DNA of 64,000 nt from Bacillus crepusculi (GCF_014764715.1 NZ_JACXXE010000006.1:170610-234609), one strand, 5' to 3'; positions 30,221 through 42,012 are shown, counted from the stretch's first letter. A program made the numbers and translations. The notes: generated by a model not told the origin, from the letters alone.

Positions 30221-31411
30221 GTGAAGAATAAATGGTTCGCCTATTTTATCGGCAAAGTGGAAGTGGAGATCAAAGGAAACGGCATTGAGCGGCTCATGAA
30301 TGAGTGCACGAGACAGGGGATCACAATGTTTCAAGTGAGCCGCCGTCAAGACAGCGTGCGCTTATTTATTCGCTTATCAGATGTACATGCCTTTAGAAAA
30401 TTGCGCAGACATCATGAGGTGAAATGCTTATTTCATCAAAAGAAGGGTTTTCCATTTCTTCTCATGTGGTCAAAGAAGAATATTGGGTTTACCCTTGGAA
30501 TGGTTTTCTTTCTCGTGACGATATTGGCTCTTTCAAACATGGTATGGAAAATTGATATCACAGGTGCAAATCCAGAGACAGAACATCAAATGAGGAAGCA
30601 TTTAGACGATATTGGGGTACAAAAAGGCCGCTTTCAGTTCCTTATGGGGACACCTGAAAAAATTCAAAAATCCCTGACAACCAACATTCCAAGCATTACA
30701 TGGGTCGGTGTTGAATTAAACGGCACGACCTTTCAAATGAAAGTCGTTGAAAAAAACGAGCCGCAAAAAGAGAAATATACGAGTCCACAGCACATCGTCG
30801 CCAAGAAAAAGGCAGTCATTACGAGGATGTATGTAGAAAAAGGGGAGCCGCTTGCCGCGGTTGATGAACATGTGAAAAAGGGGCAGATGCTTGTCTCTGG
30901 ACTCATTGGCAGCGAAGATCAACAAAAAACGGTAGGAGCCAAAGCGAAAATCTACGGTGAAACATGGTATCGTTCTGAAATTTCCGTCCCTCTTCGAACA
31001 TCATTTGACGTCTTTACGGGTAAAATGAAGACAAAGCACAAGCTCTCCGCATTTGGAGGCTCGCTGCCATTTTGGGGCTTTTCCTTTAAAAAAGATAATT
31101 TCCAGCAGCCAAAAACAGAAACAGAAGTACACCCACTTCATTTTTTAAACTTTCAGCTGCCATTCTCCTATGAAAAGGAAATCACTCGTGAAAGTGAAAA
31201 AATAAATCGAGAATACACAAATAAAGAAGCCGTTCAAGCAGGGATTAAAATGGGTAAAAAAGAATTAGAAGAGAAGCTAGGTCAATCAGGTGAGGTGAAA
31301 AGTGAAAAAGTTTTGCACGAGACAACAGGGAATGGTAAAGTTAAGTTAATCATCCTTTACCAAGTAATAGAAGATATTGTTCAACCAACACCTATTGTTC
31401 AGGGAGACTAG
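30221..31411 (+). CDS. yqfD: YqfD, sporulation membrane protein (SpoIV-type)
   Basis: 396 residues, the family length. A cytosolic N-terminal part with repeated basic segments (about 1-85) is followed by one membrane helix at about 88-110 (IGFTLGMVFFLVTILALSN) and a large outside domain with GPKEG-like VTRMYVEKGEPLAAVDEHVKKGQ. GTG 30221 follows CGGAGGGGA. Expected to be expressed in the mother cell with yqfC. The molecular role is unknown. Confidence 0.92.
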   Translation: MKNKWFAYFIGKVEVEIKGNGIERLMNECTRQGITMFQVSRRQDSVRLFIRLSDVHAFRKLRRHHEVKCLFHQKKGFPFLLMWSKKNIGFTLGMVFFLVTILALSNMVWKIDITGANPETEHQMRKHLDDIGVQKGRFQFLMGTPEKIQKSLTTNIPSITWVGVELNGTTFQMKVVEKNEPQKEKYTSPQHIVAKKKAVITRMYVEKGEPLAAVDEHVKKGQMLVSGLIGSEDQQKTVGAKAKIYGETWYRSEISVPLRTSFDVFTGKMKTKHKLSAFGGSLPFWGFSFKKDNFQQPKTETEVHPLHFLNFQLPFSYEKEITRESEKINREYTNKEAVQAGIKMGKKELEEKLGQSGEVKSEKVLHETTGNGKVKLIILYQVIEDIVQPTPIVQGD

Positions 31412-31414
31412 AGA

Positions 31415-32374
31415 ATGACAGAACATTTACTTGAGATTCAACAAAAATTGGATAGTCCGAATGAAGCGATTGCTTTATTTGGTAATCAAGATGCTTATTT
31501 GAAACTGATGGAAAACGAGCTGAATGTCTCCATTATTACGCGTGGAGAGAAAGTGTATGTTTCTGGTCAGGAAGCATCAAGAGAGACAGTGAGCCGTTTG
31601 ATCACATCCCTTTTGCATCTCATCCGTAAAGGAATAGAGATTTCTGAACGGGATGTCGTCTATGCGATTAAAATGGCGCAAAAAAATAAGCTGAATTATT
31701 TTGAAAATATGTATGAAGATGAAATCACGAAAAATGCCAAAGGAAAATCGATCAGAGTGAAAACGATCGGCCAGCGGGAATATGCTGCAGCGATGAAAAA
31801 AGATGACCTCGTCTTTGGGATTGGGCCAGCTGGTACAGGTAAAACGTATTTAGCAGTCGTCAACGCGGTACATGCGCTGAAAAATGGCCATGTGAAACGC
31901 ATTATCCTGACAAGACCAGCTGTTGAAGCAGGAGAGAGTCTTGGCTTTTTACCAGGCGATTTAAAGGAAAAAGTAGATCCTTATTTAAGACCACTATATG
32001 ATGCCTTGCATGATGTGCTTGGCAGTGATCATACGGAACGATTAATTGAGCGCGGTGTGATTGAAATAGCGCCTCTCGCCTATATGAGAGGGCGGACGCT
32101 CGATGATGCATTTGTTATTTTAGATGAAGCGCAGAATACGACGCCAGCCCAAATGAAAATGTTTTTGACGAGACTAGGGTTTGGCTCTAAAATGGTCATT
32201 ACAGGCGATATTACACAAATTGATCTGCCAAAGGGCATGAAGTCCGGCCTTGCGGCTGCAAAGGACATGCTTGCAGAGATCAAGGGCATCTCGTTTATTG
32301 AATTAGACCAGACAGATGTGGTCAGACACCCGCTTGTGGCGAAGATCATTGGAGCATACGAAAAGCAAAAATGA
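31415..32374 (+). CDS. phoH: PhoH-like ATPase
   Basis: Cytosolic P-loop ATPase of the PhoH family, 319 residues. Walker A GPAGTGKTYLAV is near residue 135 and Walker B AFVILDEAQNTTPAQM near 232, with the sensor GDITQIDLP near 268. PhoH proteins often sit beside ybeY and are thought to act in RNA metabolism; despite the name, no phosphate-starvation site is visible here. It starts 3 bases after yqfD, so it may be reached by the sporulation transcript as well as its own. Confidence 0.94.
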   Translation: MTEHLLEIQQKLDSPNEAIALFGNQDAYLKLMENELNVSIITRGEKVYVSGQEASRETVSRLITSLLHLIRKGIEISERDVVYAIKMAQKNKLNYFENMYEDEITKNAKGKSIRVKTIGQREYAAAMKKDDLVFGIGPAGTGKTYLAVVNAVHALKNGHVKRIILTRPAVEAGESLGFLPGDLKEKVDPYLRPLYDALHDVLGSDHTERLIERGVIEIAPLAYMRGRTLDDAFVILDEAQNTTPAQMKMFLTRLGFGSKMVITGDITQIDLPKGMKSGLAAAKDMLAEIKGISFIELDQTDVVRHPLVAKIIGAYEKQK

Positions 32375-32380
32375 ACTGAG

Positions 32381-32412
32381 TGACCCGATCGTCTTCATCG
32401 GGTCATTTTGTT
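32381..32412 (+). terminator. Terminator of phoH
   Basis: TGACCCGAT and ATCGGGTCA form a 9-base stem with a 7-base loop, followed by TTTTG. It separates phoH from pgpH. Confidence 0.85.
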
Positions 32413-32449
32413 TCGATCGTGGTTTAAAGTAAAAAAGGAGGTACTTTCC

Positions 32450-34600
32450 TTGAGAAAGAATCAGAAAGGCAGTAAGCGCAAAAGACTGCTATCTAAAAAA
32501 GAACCTCAGAAAATGGAGCGCTCACGTTATTTAAACGTTTTGCTATACGCTGGCTTAGCAGCCATTCTGTTCGTGGTGCTCTTCTTCCATGTAAAGCCTG
32601 AATCGCTCGATTTAGATTTGTTTTCAGTGAGCGAACAGACCATCTATTCTCCGTCAACCGTCGATGATCAAGAAGCGACAGAAGAAAAAAAGCAAGAAGC
32701 AACAGATCAAGTAGAAGATCAATATACGCTCAAAAAAGCGTATTCTGACAATCGTGTTGACCTCATCTCATCCCTCTTTGAAGCCATTAAAGAAGAGAAG
32801 AAAGCCGCTGATGAAAAAGAGAACCCGCCAACAGATCAAGAAATGGTCAAGCGTGTAAAAGAAAAACTCACAACAGATATGCAGGAAGCTGTTTCGGATA
32901 AATCCATCAAAGCACTTCTCCAAGCAAGTGACGAAAATCTCTCTTTTACTAAGGATTCCATCATCACAGTGGTGAATTCATTGATGAGCAAAGAAATCAC
33001 AGCAGCGAAGCTACAAAACGAGAAAAAACAAGTGAAAACAGAGCTTGAAAACAATTCGATTCCTTCAAAATATTTAAATGCAGCGAAAGAAATCGGTGAA
33101 TTTGCGATTATTCCAAACTATGTATTTGACCCGGTGGCAACAGAGAAGAAAAGACAAGAAGCAGCTGACAATATTCAGCCTGTTCAAATCAAACAAGGGC
33201 AAATTTTAGTGGAAGAAGGGGAACTCATCGACCGTGAAGTTTATCGTAAATTAGAACTGACCGGCCTGTTGAACAGCTCAAATTTGTTTAAACCTGTAAG
33301 CGGTCTTATGATATTGATTGGTCTTTTCTTAGCGGCGATTATTCACACATTAGAAACGAGGAAAAAATCGCTTGTCCATAAAAATAAATCGTTGCTACTC
33401 TACTCGCTGATTTTCACTATTATTTTAATCATCATGGAAGTATTCAGTCTCTTCCAGGAAACGAAGTATACGACGATAGGCTATGTCGTGCCAGTTGCAC
33501 TTGGGACGATGCTGATCAAGCTGCTGATCAACGAGCGGTTAGCGATCTTCTCTGGCCTTGTATTTGCCCTTTGCGGCAGCATGATGTTTAATCAAGGAGT
33601 AACCGGCGTCTTTAATTATGTCATCTGCGCTTATTACCTTATTAGCGGGATGGCGGGTATTTTGTTTTTGAGAAAACATAATGCAAGATCGAAAATTTTG
33701 CAGGCAGGGCTTTTGGTGGCTTTGACGAATGTTCTTGTGGTTTTATCGATCACGCTGATCCAAAACTCCTCTCCGTCAGGACTTGAAATCGGTGTGAACC
33801 TGATGATGGCGATTGTGTCAGGGTTTGCATCAGCTATTTTGGTTATTGGATTAATGCCAGTCTTTGAAAGCATGTTTGGCATTCTTTCGACAATGAAGCT
33901 GATTGAATTATCGAATCCAAATCATCCGCTGCTCAAAAAGATTTTAACAGAGACACCAGGTACATATCATCATAGTGTCATGGTGGCGAATTTAGCGGAT
34001 GCTGCATGTGAAGCAGTCGGCGCAAACGGGCTTTTAGCAAGGGTCGGCGCTTATTATCATGACATTGGAAAAACGAAAAGACCACATTACTTTATTGAAA
34101 ACCAAATGAACATTGATAATCCGCATGACAAGCTTTCCCCTCAGCTCAGTAAAAATATTATTATTGCCCATACGACAGATGGTGCTGATATGCTGAGAGA
34201 AAAGAAATTTCCTGAAGAGCTTGTCGATATTGCAGAACAGCACCACGGAAAATCGCTTTTAAAATTCTTCTACTACAAAGCAAAAGAGCGGGATGATCAG
34301 GTGACAGAAGAAGAATTTCGCTATCCTGGTCCAAAACCGCAATCAAAAGAAGCGGCGATCATTTCTGTGGCTGACAGTGTTGAAGCTGCGGTTCGGTCGA
34401 TGCATAATCCAAATCCAGAGCGAATTGAAAAGCTTGTCAAAGGCATTATTTCAGATAAAATGCAGGATGGGCAATTTAGTGAATGTGATTTGACATTTAA
34501 AGAATTGAATATTATTAGCCAAACGATTTGTACAACATTAAAGGGGATTTTCCATTCTCGGATTGAATATCCAGATGCCCCGAAGCAGAAGGTGAAGTAA
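32450..34600 (+). CDS. pgpH: PgpH, membrane cyclic-di-AMP phosphodiesterase
   Basis: Breaks c-di-AMP down to pApA. 716 residues from TTG 32450, which has AAAGGAGGT 8 bases upstream; the open frame back to 32408 lies in the phoH terminator. Order: basic N terminus, one helix at about 27-47, a 7TMR-HDED extracellular domain to about 275, seven helices at about 275-470, and a cytosolic HD domain with TPGTYHHSVMVANLA near 505 and YYHDIGKTKRPHYF near 535. It precedes ybeY without a gap. Confidence 0.94.
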   Translation: MRKNQKGSKRKRLLSKKEPQKMERSRYLNVLLYAGLAAILFVVLFFHVKPESLDLDLFSVSEQTIYSPSTVDDQEATEEKKQEATDQVEDQYTLKKAYSDNRVDLISSLFEAIKEEKKAADEKENPPTDQEMVKRVKEKLTTDMQEAVSDKSIKALLQASDENLSFTKDSIITVVNSLMSKEITAAKLQNEKKQVKTELENNSIPSKYLNAAKEIGEFAIIPNYVFDPVATEKKRQEAADNIQPVQIKQGQILVEEGELIDREVYRKLELTGLLNSSNLFKPVSGLMILIGLFLAAIIHTLETRKKSLVHKNKSLLLYSLIFTIILIIMEVFSLFQETKYTTIGYVVPVALGTMLIKLLINERLAIFSGLVFALCGSMMFNQGVTGVFNYVICAYYLISGMAGILFLRKHNARSKILQAGLLVALTNVLVVLSITLIQNSSPSGLEIGVNLMMAIVSGFASAILVIGLMPVFESMFGILSTMKLIELSNPNHPLLKKILTETPGTYHHSVMVANLADAACEAVGANGLLARVGAYYHDIGKTKRPHYFIENQMNIDNPHDKLSPQLSKNIIIAHTTDGADMLREKKFPEELVDIAEQHHGKSLLKFFYYKAKERDDQVTEEEFRYPGPKPQSKEAAIISVADSVEAAVRSMHNPNPERIEKLVKGIISDKMQDGQFSECDLTFKELNIISQTICTTLKGIFHSRIEYPDAPKQKVK

Positions 34601-35080
34601 ATGACATTGTTAATCGATTTAATAGATGAAACAGGACAAGTATCAAAAGAGCAGCTTGAAGAAATGGAAAAGCTTCTTCAATTTGCTGCGGATGTCCTTG
34701 AGGTAAAGGATCAAGCGGAAGTATCCGTGTCGATCGTCTCCAATGAAGAAATTCATCAAATCAATAAAGAATACCGGGGCAAGGACGCGCCAACGGACGT
34801 GATTTCCTTTGCGCTTGAGGAAGAAGGAGAAGGAGAGATCGAGATCATTGGCGCGGATGATATCCCGCCAGTACTCGGTGACATTATCATTAGTGTTGAT
34901 CGAACGAAAGAGCAGGCAGAAGAGTATGGACATTCCTTTATGAGAGAGCTTGGTTTCTTAACGATTCATGGTTTCCTTCATTTACTTGGTTATGATCATA
35001 TGACAGAGGAAGATGAGAAAGAAATGTTCGCCAAACAGACAAAAATTCTGGATGATTATGGCCTTTCGAGATCATCGTAA
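34601..35080 (+). CDS. ybeY: YbeY, rRNA maturation endoribonuclease
   Basis: Zinc-dependent endoribonuclease acting in 16S rRNA 3'-end maturation and 70S quality control. 159 residues; the metal site is HGFLHLLGYDH (H-x3-H-x5-H) near residue 122, preceded by the conserved APTDVISFALEE near 62. ATG 34601 touches the pgpH stop. The pgpH-ybeY-dgkA-cdd-era order is shared with other Bacillus. Confidence 0.96.
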   Translation: MTLLIDLIDETGQVSKEQLEEMEKLLQFAADVLEVKDQAEVSVSIVSNEEIHQINKEYRGKDAPTDVISFALEEEGEGEIEIIGADDIPPVLGDIIISVDRTKEQAEEYGHSFMRELGFLTIHGFLHLLGYDHMTEEDEKEMFAKQTKILDDYGLSRSS

Positions 35081-35444
35081 GAAACGCAGCCCGCTTGCCC
35101 GTTTTTTTCGGAGTTTTTATTATGCATTTAGAGGAATCTGGCGAACTTTCTTGAATGAACGGAATTTTCGATTTCATACAGTCGCAGCCATCATCGTGGT
35201 GATCTGCGGCTTTTGGTTTCACATTGAACCGGTCGAATGGATGATCGTGCTGCTTTTGTGCGGGGGAATCTTTGCACTTGAACTTGTCAACACAGCCATT
35301 GAACATACAGTGGATCTTATGACAGAAGAAAAACACCCGCTTGCAGAAAGAGCAAAGGACGCAGCAGCAGGCGCTGTTTGCGTTTACGCCGCGATTTCGG
35401 TTATGATTGGGTTGATGATCTTCTTACCGAAGATCATGCAATAG
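35058..35444 (+). CDS. dgkA: DgkA-type undecaprenol kinase
   Basis: Small integral membrane kinase. In Gram-positives this family phosphorylates undecaprenol, feeding lipid carrier recycling, rather than diacylglycerol. About 128 residues from ATG 35058; three helices at about 45-62, 66-85 and 105-125. The signature ELVNTAIEHTVDL, with catalytic glutamate, is near residue 77. The gene overlaps the end of ybeY by 23 bases. ATG 35052 and an earlier frame to 35013 are possible starts; no ribosome site decides between them. Confidence 0.92.
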   Translation: MAFRDHRKKRSPLARFFRSFYYAFRGIWRTFLNERNFRFHTVAAIIVVICGFWFHIEPVEWMIVLLLCGGIFALELVNTAIEHTVDLMTEEKHPLAERAKDAAAGAVCVYAAISVMIGLMIFLPKIMQ

Positions 35445-35482
35445 AACGATATTACTATTTATTAACATTTTTAGAAATGGGC

Positions 35483-35511
35483 GTGAAAATGTCACGTGAA
35501 TTATGTAAAAT
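35483..35511 (+). promoter_or_regulatory. cdd: Candidate promoter of cdd-era
   Basis: GTGAAA and TAAAAT spaced by 17 bases lie in the 113-base gap before cdd. The -35 is weak. Confidence 0.35.
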
Positions 35512-35542
35512 ATAAATGTGACAGAGGGTCCATTTCTTCTGA

Positions 35543-36854
<1,312 letters not shown>

Positions 36855-36860
36855 AAAACG

Positions 36861-36894
36861 CTGCACTTGTCATCAATTCTGACAATGGTGCGGT
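36861..36894 (+). other. Hairpin downstream of era
   Basis: GCAC-TTGTCA and TGACAA-TG-GTGC form a stem with a 2-base bulge and a 7-base loop. It is not followed by a T run, so it is not a standard terminator; it may stabilise the era mRNA end. Confidence 0.4.
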
Positions 36895-37001
36895 TCGATT
36901 AGTAAAAATTGTTTATCATGAAATGGAGGTCGTCTGGTCAAGCTAAAATTATTATGTTGGATGTAGCGTTGCTGCTTCTAATAAAGAAAGGTGGGGTTTT
37001 T

Positions 37002-37145
37002 ATGTTGAATTTTACATGGAACGTATTTTCACAAACAGGAAGCGTTGACACGTATCTGCTTTTCAAGGAGTTAGAAAAGGAGAACCTGGAAAGACCCGAT
37101 GTACTTGAAGAAGAAATAGCACGATTTGATTTTCCAATCTTATAA
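37002..37145 (+). CDS. yqzL: YqzL, 47-residue conserved protein
   Basis: Short acidic protein of 47 residues, starting [20 protein letters not shown] and ending [13 protein letters not shown] 37002 follows AAAGGTGGGG. The same small gene lies between era and recO in B. subtilis. The frame is open upstream to 36909 without a ribosome site. Function unknown. Confidence 0.9.
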   Translation: MLNFTWNVFSQTGSVDTYLLFKELEKENLERPDVLEEEIARFDFPIL

Positions 37146-37180
37146 TTCTTGACCCCCTCCAACGCTCGGAGTGTAGACAA

Positions 37181-37951
37181 ATGCTCATTAAAAGTGAAGG
37201 AATCGTCCTTAGAACAACAGATTATGGCGAAACAAACAAAATTGTCACGCTGCTCACTAGAGAGCATGGGAAAATTGGTGTGATGGCAAGAGGCGCTAAA
37301 AAGTCAAACAGCCGCCTGTCAGCCATAAGCCAGCCGTTTTTATACGGAACCTTCCTCATCCAATCATCAACAGGACTTGGAACGCTCCAGCAAGGTGAAA
37401 TGATCGAAAGCATGCGGGCGATTCGGGAAGATTTATTTCTGACCGCATATGCCGCATATATGACAGAGTTACTTGATAAAGGAACAGAAGAAAAAAAGCC
37501 AAACCCTTATTTGTTTGAGCTCCTTCTTCAATCTTTACGTCATCTCAATGAAGGTACAGATGCTGATATTATTTTATTTATTGTAGAGGTCAAAATGTTA
37601 TCAGTGATGGGGCTAAAGCCTGAACTGGATCAATGTGTGCACTGCGGTCAAAAAGAAGGGCAGTTCCATTTCTCGATTAGAGATAACGGATTTATTTGCC
37701 AAAATTGCTTTTCTAAAGATCCATATAAACTGCCCTTATCCCCAGCAGCTGCAAGACTGCTTCGTTTGTTTCATTATTTTGATTTATCAAGGCTTGGTCA
37801 AGTTGACGTGAAACCGCAGACGAAACAGGAAATTCGCCAAGTGCTGGATCACTACTATGATGAGTATTCAGGCCTTTATTTAAAATCAAAAAAATTCATG
37901 AATCAGATGGAATCCATGAAAAAGCTAATGGGTGACGAAAACAAAAGTTGA
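37181..37951 (+). CDS. recO: RecO, recombination mediator
   Basis: Loads RecA on SSB-coated single strands and anneals strands in RecF-pathway repair; also used in transformation. 256 residues: N-terminal OB fold ([20 protein letters not shown]), central helices, and a C4 zinc finger with CVHCGQ near 148 and CQNC near 171. ATG 37181. The last codons overlap the -35 of the glyQS promoter. Confidence 0.96.
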   Translation: MLIKSEGIVLRTTDYGETNKIVTLLTREHGKIGVMARGAKKSNSRLSAISQPFLYGTFLIQSSTGLGTLQQGEMIESMRAIREDLFLTAYAAYMTELLDKGTEEKKPNPYLFELLLQSLRHLNEGTDADIILFIVEVKMLSVMGLKPELDQCVHCGQKEGQFHFSIRDNGFICQNCFSKDPYKLPLSPAAARLLRLFHYFDLSRLGQVDVKPQTKQEIRQVLDHYYDEYSGLYLKSKKFMNQMESMKKLMGDENKS

Positions 37952-37976
37952 CATCTCTCAAGACTTTTTGTAAGAT
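37948..37976 (+). promoter_or_regulatory. glyQ: Sigma-A promoter of glyQS
   Basis: Perfect TTGACA, 17 bases, TAAGAT. The start near 37983 gives a transcript that begins just before T-box stem I. Confidence 0.8.
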
Positions 37977-37982
37977 CATCTA

Positions 37983-38208
37983 AGATCAAATATGTTGCAT
38001 TGACAGAAAGAAGTACTTACGTATAGTCCATAAAAGCGACCTTAGGACGGTGTGAGCTAAGGATGGAGGCGTAACGAAAGGCATTCTTGAGCAACGTAAA
38101 ACAAAGCGGCTGGATGCTACGACACCAGCAAATAGGGTGGAACCGCGGGAAAAACTCTCGTCCCTATGTTTGCAAGGAATCTTGCGAGCATAGAGACGGG
38201 AGTTTTTA
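37983..38208 (+). promoter_or_regulatory. glyQ: Glycine T-box riboswitch with terminator
   Basis: tRNA-sensing leader controlling glyQS. Base of stem I: GTTGC at 37994-37998 pairs with GCAAC at 38091-38095. AGTA (38012-38015) and GAA (38075-38078) form the loop-E element, above which TTACG pairs with CGTAA. The specifier is GGC at 38080-38082, a glycine codon. The T-box AGGGTGGAACCGCGG is at 38134-38148. The terminator follows at 38151-38208, with AAAACTC pairing to GAGTTTT. It fills the 330-base gap between recO and glyQ. Uncharged tRNA-Gly would pair with TGGA in the T-box and favour read-through. Confidence 0.96.
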
Positions 38209-38281
38209 TGTTTTCTTGCGAGGTTCTAGTCCCCACCCGCCATACATAACGGCTGGTATAGAAAAGACGGAGGTGCGATCA

Positions 38282-39169
38282 TTGAATATTCAAGACATGA
38301 TTTTGACACTGCAAAAGCATTGGTCAAATGAAGGCTGCGTATTAATGCAGGCGTATGACACAGAAAAAGGTGCTGGAACGATGAGTCCATACACGTTCCT
38401 CAGAAGCATCGGACCAGAGCCATGGAAGGTAGCGTATGTAGAGCCTTCTAGACGCCCGGCTGATGGTAGATATGGAGAAAACCCTAATAGATTGTATCAG
38501 CATCACCAATTTCAAGTGATCATTAAGCCATCACCTGACAATATTCAAGAGCTGTATCTTGAATCATTGAAGGCACTTGGCATTGACCCGCTTAAACATG
38601 ATATTCGTTTTGTTGAGGACAATTGGGAGAATCCATCTCTTGGCTGTGCAGGACTTGGCTGGGAAGTATGGCTTGATGGCATGGAAATTACACAATTCAC
38701 GTATTTCCAGCAAGTCGGCGGCTTAGAATGTAAGCCAGTTTCCGTTGAGATCACATACGGTATTGAACGTCTTGCTTCTTATATCCAGGACAAAGAAAAT
38801 GTCTTTGATCTCGAATGGACAGACGGATTTACGGTAAGAGATTTATTCTTAATGGCTGAATATGAGCACTCTGTGTATACATTTGAAACATCTAATACTG
38901 ACATGCTGTTTGATTTATTTACGACGTATGAGAAAGAAGCACATAGCCAAATGGACAAAGGTCTTGTTCACCCGGCATACGATTATGTACTCAAATGCTC
39001 TCATACTTTTAACTTGCTTGATGCAAAGGGCGCTATTTCTGTTACTGAGCGAACTGGCTATATCGGAAGAGTACGTCAATTAGCGCGAAAAGTGGCTAAA
39101 ACCTATTACGAAGAACGAGAAAAACTTGGATTCCCTATGTTAAAAGAGGAGGCGGCTTCTCATGAATAA
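38282..39169 (+). CDS. glyQ: Glycyl-tRNA synthetase alpha subunit
   Basis: Catalytic subunit of the bacterial alpha2-beta2 glycyl-tRNA synthetase; class II. 295 residues from TTG 38282 ([14 protein letters not shown]) with GGAGGTG upstream. The near-invariant sequence [19 protein letters not shown] and [16 protein letters not shown] is at about 32-70. The frame stays open back to 38087 through the T-box terminator, which would give a false 65-residue extension. Its end overlaps glyS by 8 bases. Confidence 0.97.
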   Translation: MNIQDMILTLQKHWSNEGCVLMQAYDTEKGAGTMSPYTFLRSIGPEPWKVAYVEPSRRPADGRYGENPNRLYQHHQFQVIIKPSPDNIQELYLESLKALGIDPLKHDIRFVEDNWENPSLGCAGLGWEVWLDGMEITQFTYFQQVGGLECKPVSVEITYGIERLASYIQDKENVFDLEWTDGFTVRDLFLMAEYEHSVYTFETSNTDMLFDLFTTYEKEAHSQMDKGLVHPAYDYVLKCSHTFNLLDAKGAISVTERTGYIGRVRQLARKVAKTYYEEREKLGFPMLKEEAASHE

Positions 39170-41207
39170 ACAAGATGTATTACTTGAAATCGGCTTAGAA
39201 GAGATGCCGGCTCGTTTCATGCCAGAGAGCACAAAGCAGCTAGGTGAGAAAGTAAAAGCTTGGTTTGAAGCGCAGAATATTTCATTTGAAGATGTTACTT
39301 TATTTAATTCACCAAGACGTCTTGCTGTACTCGTGAAAGGTGTCGCAGAAAAACAAGAAGACATCAAAGAAGAAGCAAAAGGCCCAGCTAAAAAGATTGC
39401 ACAAGACGCTGAAGGCAATTGGACAAAAGCGGCCGAAGGTTTTGCCCGCGGACAAGGTGCTTCAACAGAGGATCTCTATTTCAAAGAGATCAAAGGAGTG
39501 GATTATGTCCATGTCCAAAAGTTTCAAGAAGGAAAGCAAGTCAAAGACCTTCTCCCGGCGCTAGGTGAGATCGCCGCTTCATTAAGCTTTCCAAAGAATA
39601 TGAGATGGGGAAGCGAAGATTTACGCTATATTCGTCCGATTAAATGGATTGTTTGTTTATTTGGAGAAGAGATTGTACCTGTTGAAATTGCAGGCGTGAA
39701 AAGCGGACGGGAGACTAGAGGACATCGCTTCCTCGGGACGACAGCCAGCATTGACTCACCTGCTTCTTATGAGCAAACATTACGCGATCAATTTGTCATT
39801 GCAGATTCAGATAAAAGAAAACAATTAATTACTGAGCAGCTAGATGCGCTATCTTCAGAAAAAGGATGGGTCATTCCAGTTGATCCTGAGCTTTTAGAGG
39901 AAGTCAACGATCTTGTAGAATACCCAACCGTACTATCCGGTTCCTTTGAAGAAGAGTTCCTTGCATTGCCGGAAGAGGTATTGGTGACGACAATGAAAGA
40001 GCATCAGCGCTATTTCCCTGTGAAAAATGAGCAAGGGGAATTGTTGCCTCATTTTATTACGGTGAGAAACGGAAACAGTGAGGCGCTGGAAAATGTCGCA
40101 AGAGGAAACGAAAAAGTACTTCGTGCGCGTTTATCAGATGCTGCATTCTTCTATAAAGAAGATGAAAAGCTAGTCATTGAAGACAATATTAAAAAGCTTG
40201 ATAAGGTTGTATTTCATGAGAAGCTTGGAACAATTGGTGACAAACTGAAGAGAGTCACAGACATTGCGACCCGCCTTGCAGCGCATGTCGGAGCAGATGA
40301 CGACACAACAAAACGTGTCGCAAGAGCAGCAAGCATTTCTAAGTTTGATCTTGTGACTCAAATGGTCTATGAGTTCCCAGAATTACAAGGAATCATGGGT
40401 GAAAAATATGCAAAAGCCCTTGGCGAACACGAAGAAGTCGCAAAGAGCATCAACGAACACTACATGCCGCGTTTTGCCGGCGACAAAGCACCATCGACTC
40501 TAATTGGTGCGATTGTCGCAGTAGCAGATAAGCTGGATTCTATTTGTTCATTCTTTTCAATTGATGTGATTCCAACGGGTTCTCAAGATCCTTATGGACT
40601 CAGAAGGCAAGCGAGCGGTATCGTTCAAATTCTGCTCGATCGTCATTGGAATCTTTCATTTAAAGAGCTGTTAGGACTTGCTCAAGTAGAGACAGCACAT
40701 GAAGCTGCTCTGATTGAATTTTTGACGCAGCGTTTAAAATATGTCCTTCAAGCTGAGCATATTCGTCACGATGTAGTCGATGCAGTGCTTGATGTTGAAA
40801 ATATTGAGCCTTATGCAGTCGTGAAAAAAGCAGCTGTTCTTGAAGAGAGCGTGAAACAAGAAAGCTTTAAAGAAACGGCTGAAGCCTTAGGACGCGTCAT
40901 TTCGATCAGTAAAAAAGGGGAAGATAGAGAAATTCAGCCTGCACTGTTTGAAAATGAGCATGAGCAAAAGCTATTTGAGGCGTATCAGCAAGTAGAACAA
41001 GCTGTTAAGGAGCATGTAGCAGCAGGACAATACAGCTCAGCACTTGAGGCGTTAGATACGTTAAAAACACCGATTGTTCATTATTTCGATCATACAATGG
41101 TTCATGCGGATGATGAAAAACTGAAGCAAAATCGTTTGGCGCAAATGGTCAAATTAGCGAAAGTCATTCAATCATTTGCGAATATGAACAATTTAATAGT
41201 AAAATAA
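39162..41207 (+). CDS. glyS: Glycyl-tRNA synthetase beta subunit
   Basis: Large tRNA-binding subunit, 681 residues. Starts [20 protein letters not shown]; has the B3/4-like and HD-like region ([21 protein letters not shown]) and a C-terminal anticodon-binding DALR-type domain. ATG 39162 lies within the last codons of glyQ, so the two chains are made in step. A terminator follows at once. Confidence 0.97.
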   Translation: MNKQDVLLEIGLEEMPARFMPESTKQLGEKVKAWFEAQNISFEDVTLFNSPRRLAVLVKGVAEKQEDIKEEAKGPAKKIAQDAEGNWTKAAEGFARGQGASTEDLYFKEIKGVDYVHVQKFQEGKQVKDLLPALGEIAASLSFPKNMRWGSEDLRYIRPIKWIVCLFGEEIVPVEIAGVKSGRETRGHRFLGTTASIDSPASYEQTLRDQFVIADSDKRKQLITEQLDALSSEKGWVIPVDPELLEEVNDLVEYPTVLSGSFEEEFLALPEEVLVTTMKEHQRYFPVKNEQGELLPHFITVRNGNSEALENVARGNEKVLRARLSDAAFFYKEDEKLVIEDNIKKLDKVVFHEKLGTIGDKLKRVTDIATRLAAHVGADDDTTKRVARAASISKFDLVTQMVYEFPELQGIMGEKYAKALGEHEEVAKSINEHYMPRFAGDKAPSTLIGAIVAVADKLDSICSFFSIDVIPTGSQDPYGLRRQASGIVQILLDRHWNLSFKELLGLAQVETAHEAALIEFLTQRLKYVLQAEHIRHDVVDAVLDVENIEPYAVVKKAAVLEESVKQESFKETAEALGRVISISKKGEDREIQPALFENEHEQKLFEAYQQVEQAVKEHVAAGQYSSALEALDTLKTPIVHYFDHTMVHADDEKLKQNRLAQMVKLAKVIQSFANMNNLIVK

Positions 41208-41213
41208 ATATCT

Positions 41214-41252
41214 AAAAGCGGTTGCCTTTTCTAAAGGGCAATCGTTTTTTAC
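41214..41252 (+). terminator. Terminator of glyQS
   Basis: CGGTTGCC and GGCAATCG (one G-U) extended by A-T pairs, then six T, 7 bases past the glyS stop. Confidence 0.88.
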
Positions 41253-41373
41253 TCATTTAATTCACTCTTTTTGAGCGGATTTTTGTTTCATTCGGACAAA
41301 GATGCGCTATAATATGATGAGTTATGAAAATGATATACATATAGTAAAGATTCGCTCTCTCTATTTAAAGGTG

Positions 41374-42012
41374 GTGAGTACAATCGAGTTAAATAAACGG
41401 CAAGAGCAGATTTTACAGATTGTCAAAGAGAATGGCCCGATCACTGGAGAGCATATCGCCGATCGGCTGAACTTAACAAGGGCTACGCTCAGACCAGATT
41501 TAGCCATTTTAACGATGTCTGGCTTTTTAGAAGCAAGACCAAGGGTCGGCTACTTTTTTACAGGAAAAACAGGAACGCAGCTTCTGGCAGATAAGCTGAA
41601 AAAACTTCAAGTGAAAGATTTCCAATCCATTCCAGTGGTGATACATGAGAATGTTTCGGTTTATGATGCGATTTGTACGATGTTTTTAGAGGATGTGGGC
41701 ACATTATTCGTTGTGGACGATCACTCTATTTTAACAGGCGTGTTATCAAGAAAAGACCTCCTTCGCGCAAGTATTGGAAAACAAGAGCTTCCATCTATAC
41801 CTGTTCATATTATTATGACAAGAATGCCGAATATCACCGTTTGCCGCAAGGAAGATTTCATCATGGATGTGGCCAAGCACTTGATTGAAAAGCAAATAGA
41901 TGCACTTCCTGTCATAAAAGATACGGATAAAGGCTTTGAAGTTGTCGGCAGAATTACGAAAACAAACATGACGAAAATACTTGTTAGCTTATCGGAGAAT
42001 GAAATTATTTAA
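41374..42012 (+). CDS. ccpN: CcpN, repressor of gluconeogenic genes
   Basis: Represses gapB, pckA and the small RNA SR1 on glycolytic carbon in B. subtilis, independent of CcpA. 212 residues: N-terminal helix-turn-helix ([22 protein letters not shown]) and two CBS domains ([40 protein letters not shown]). I prefer GTG 41374, giving [11 protein letters not shown] as known for CcpN, although AAAGGTGG is closer than usual. Upstream start codons to 41302 overlap a TATAAT (41308-41313) that is probably the promoter. Sits with yqfL, as in B. subtilis. Confidence 0.92.
   Translation: MSTIELNKRQEQILQIVKENGPITGEHIADRLNLTRATLRPDLAILTMSGFLEARPRVGYFFTGKTGTQLLADKLKKLQVKDFQSIPVVIHENVSVYDAICTMFLEDVGTLFVVDDHSILTGVLSRKDLLRASIGKQELPSIPVHIIMTRMPNITVCRKEDFIMDVAKHLIEKQIDALPVIKDTDKGFEVVGRITKTNMTKILVSLSENEII

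Noticed and set aside
38087..38281. 65-codon upstream extension of glyQ
   Set aside because: It is read through the T-box RNA and terminator; the TTG at 38282 has the ribosome site and gives the known protein length.
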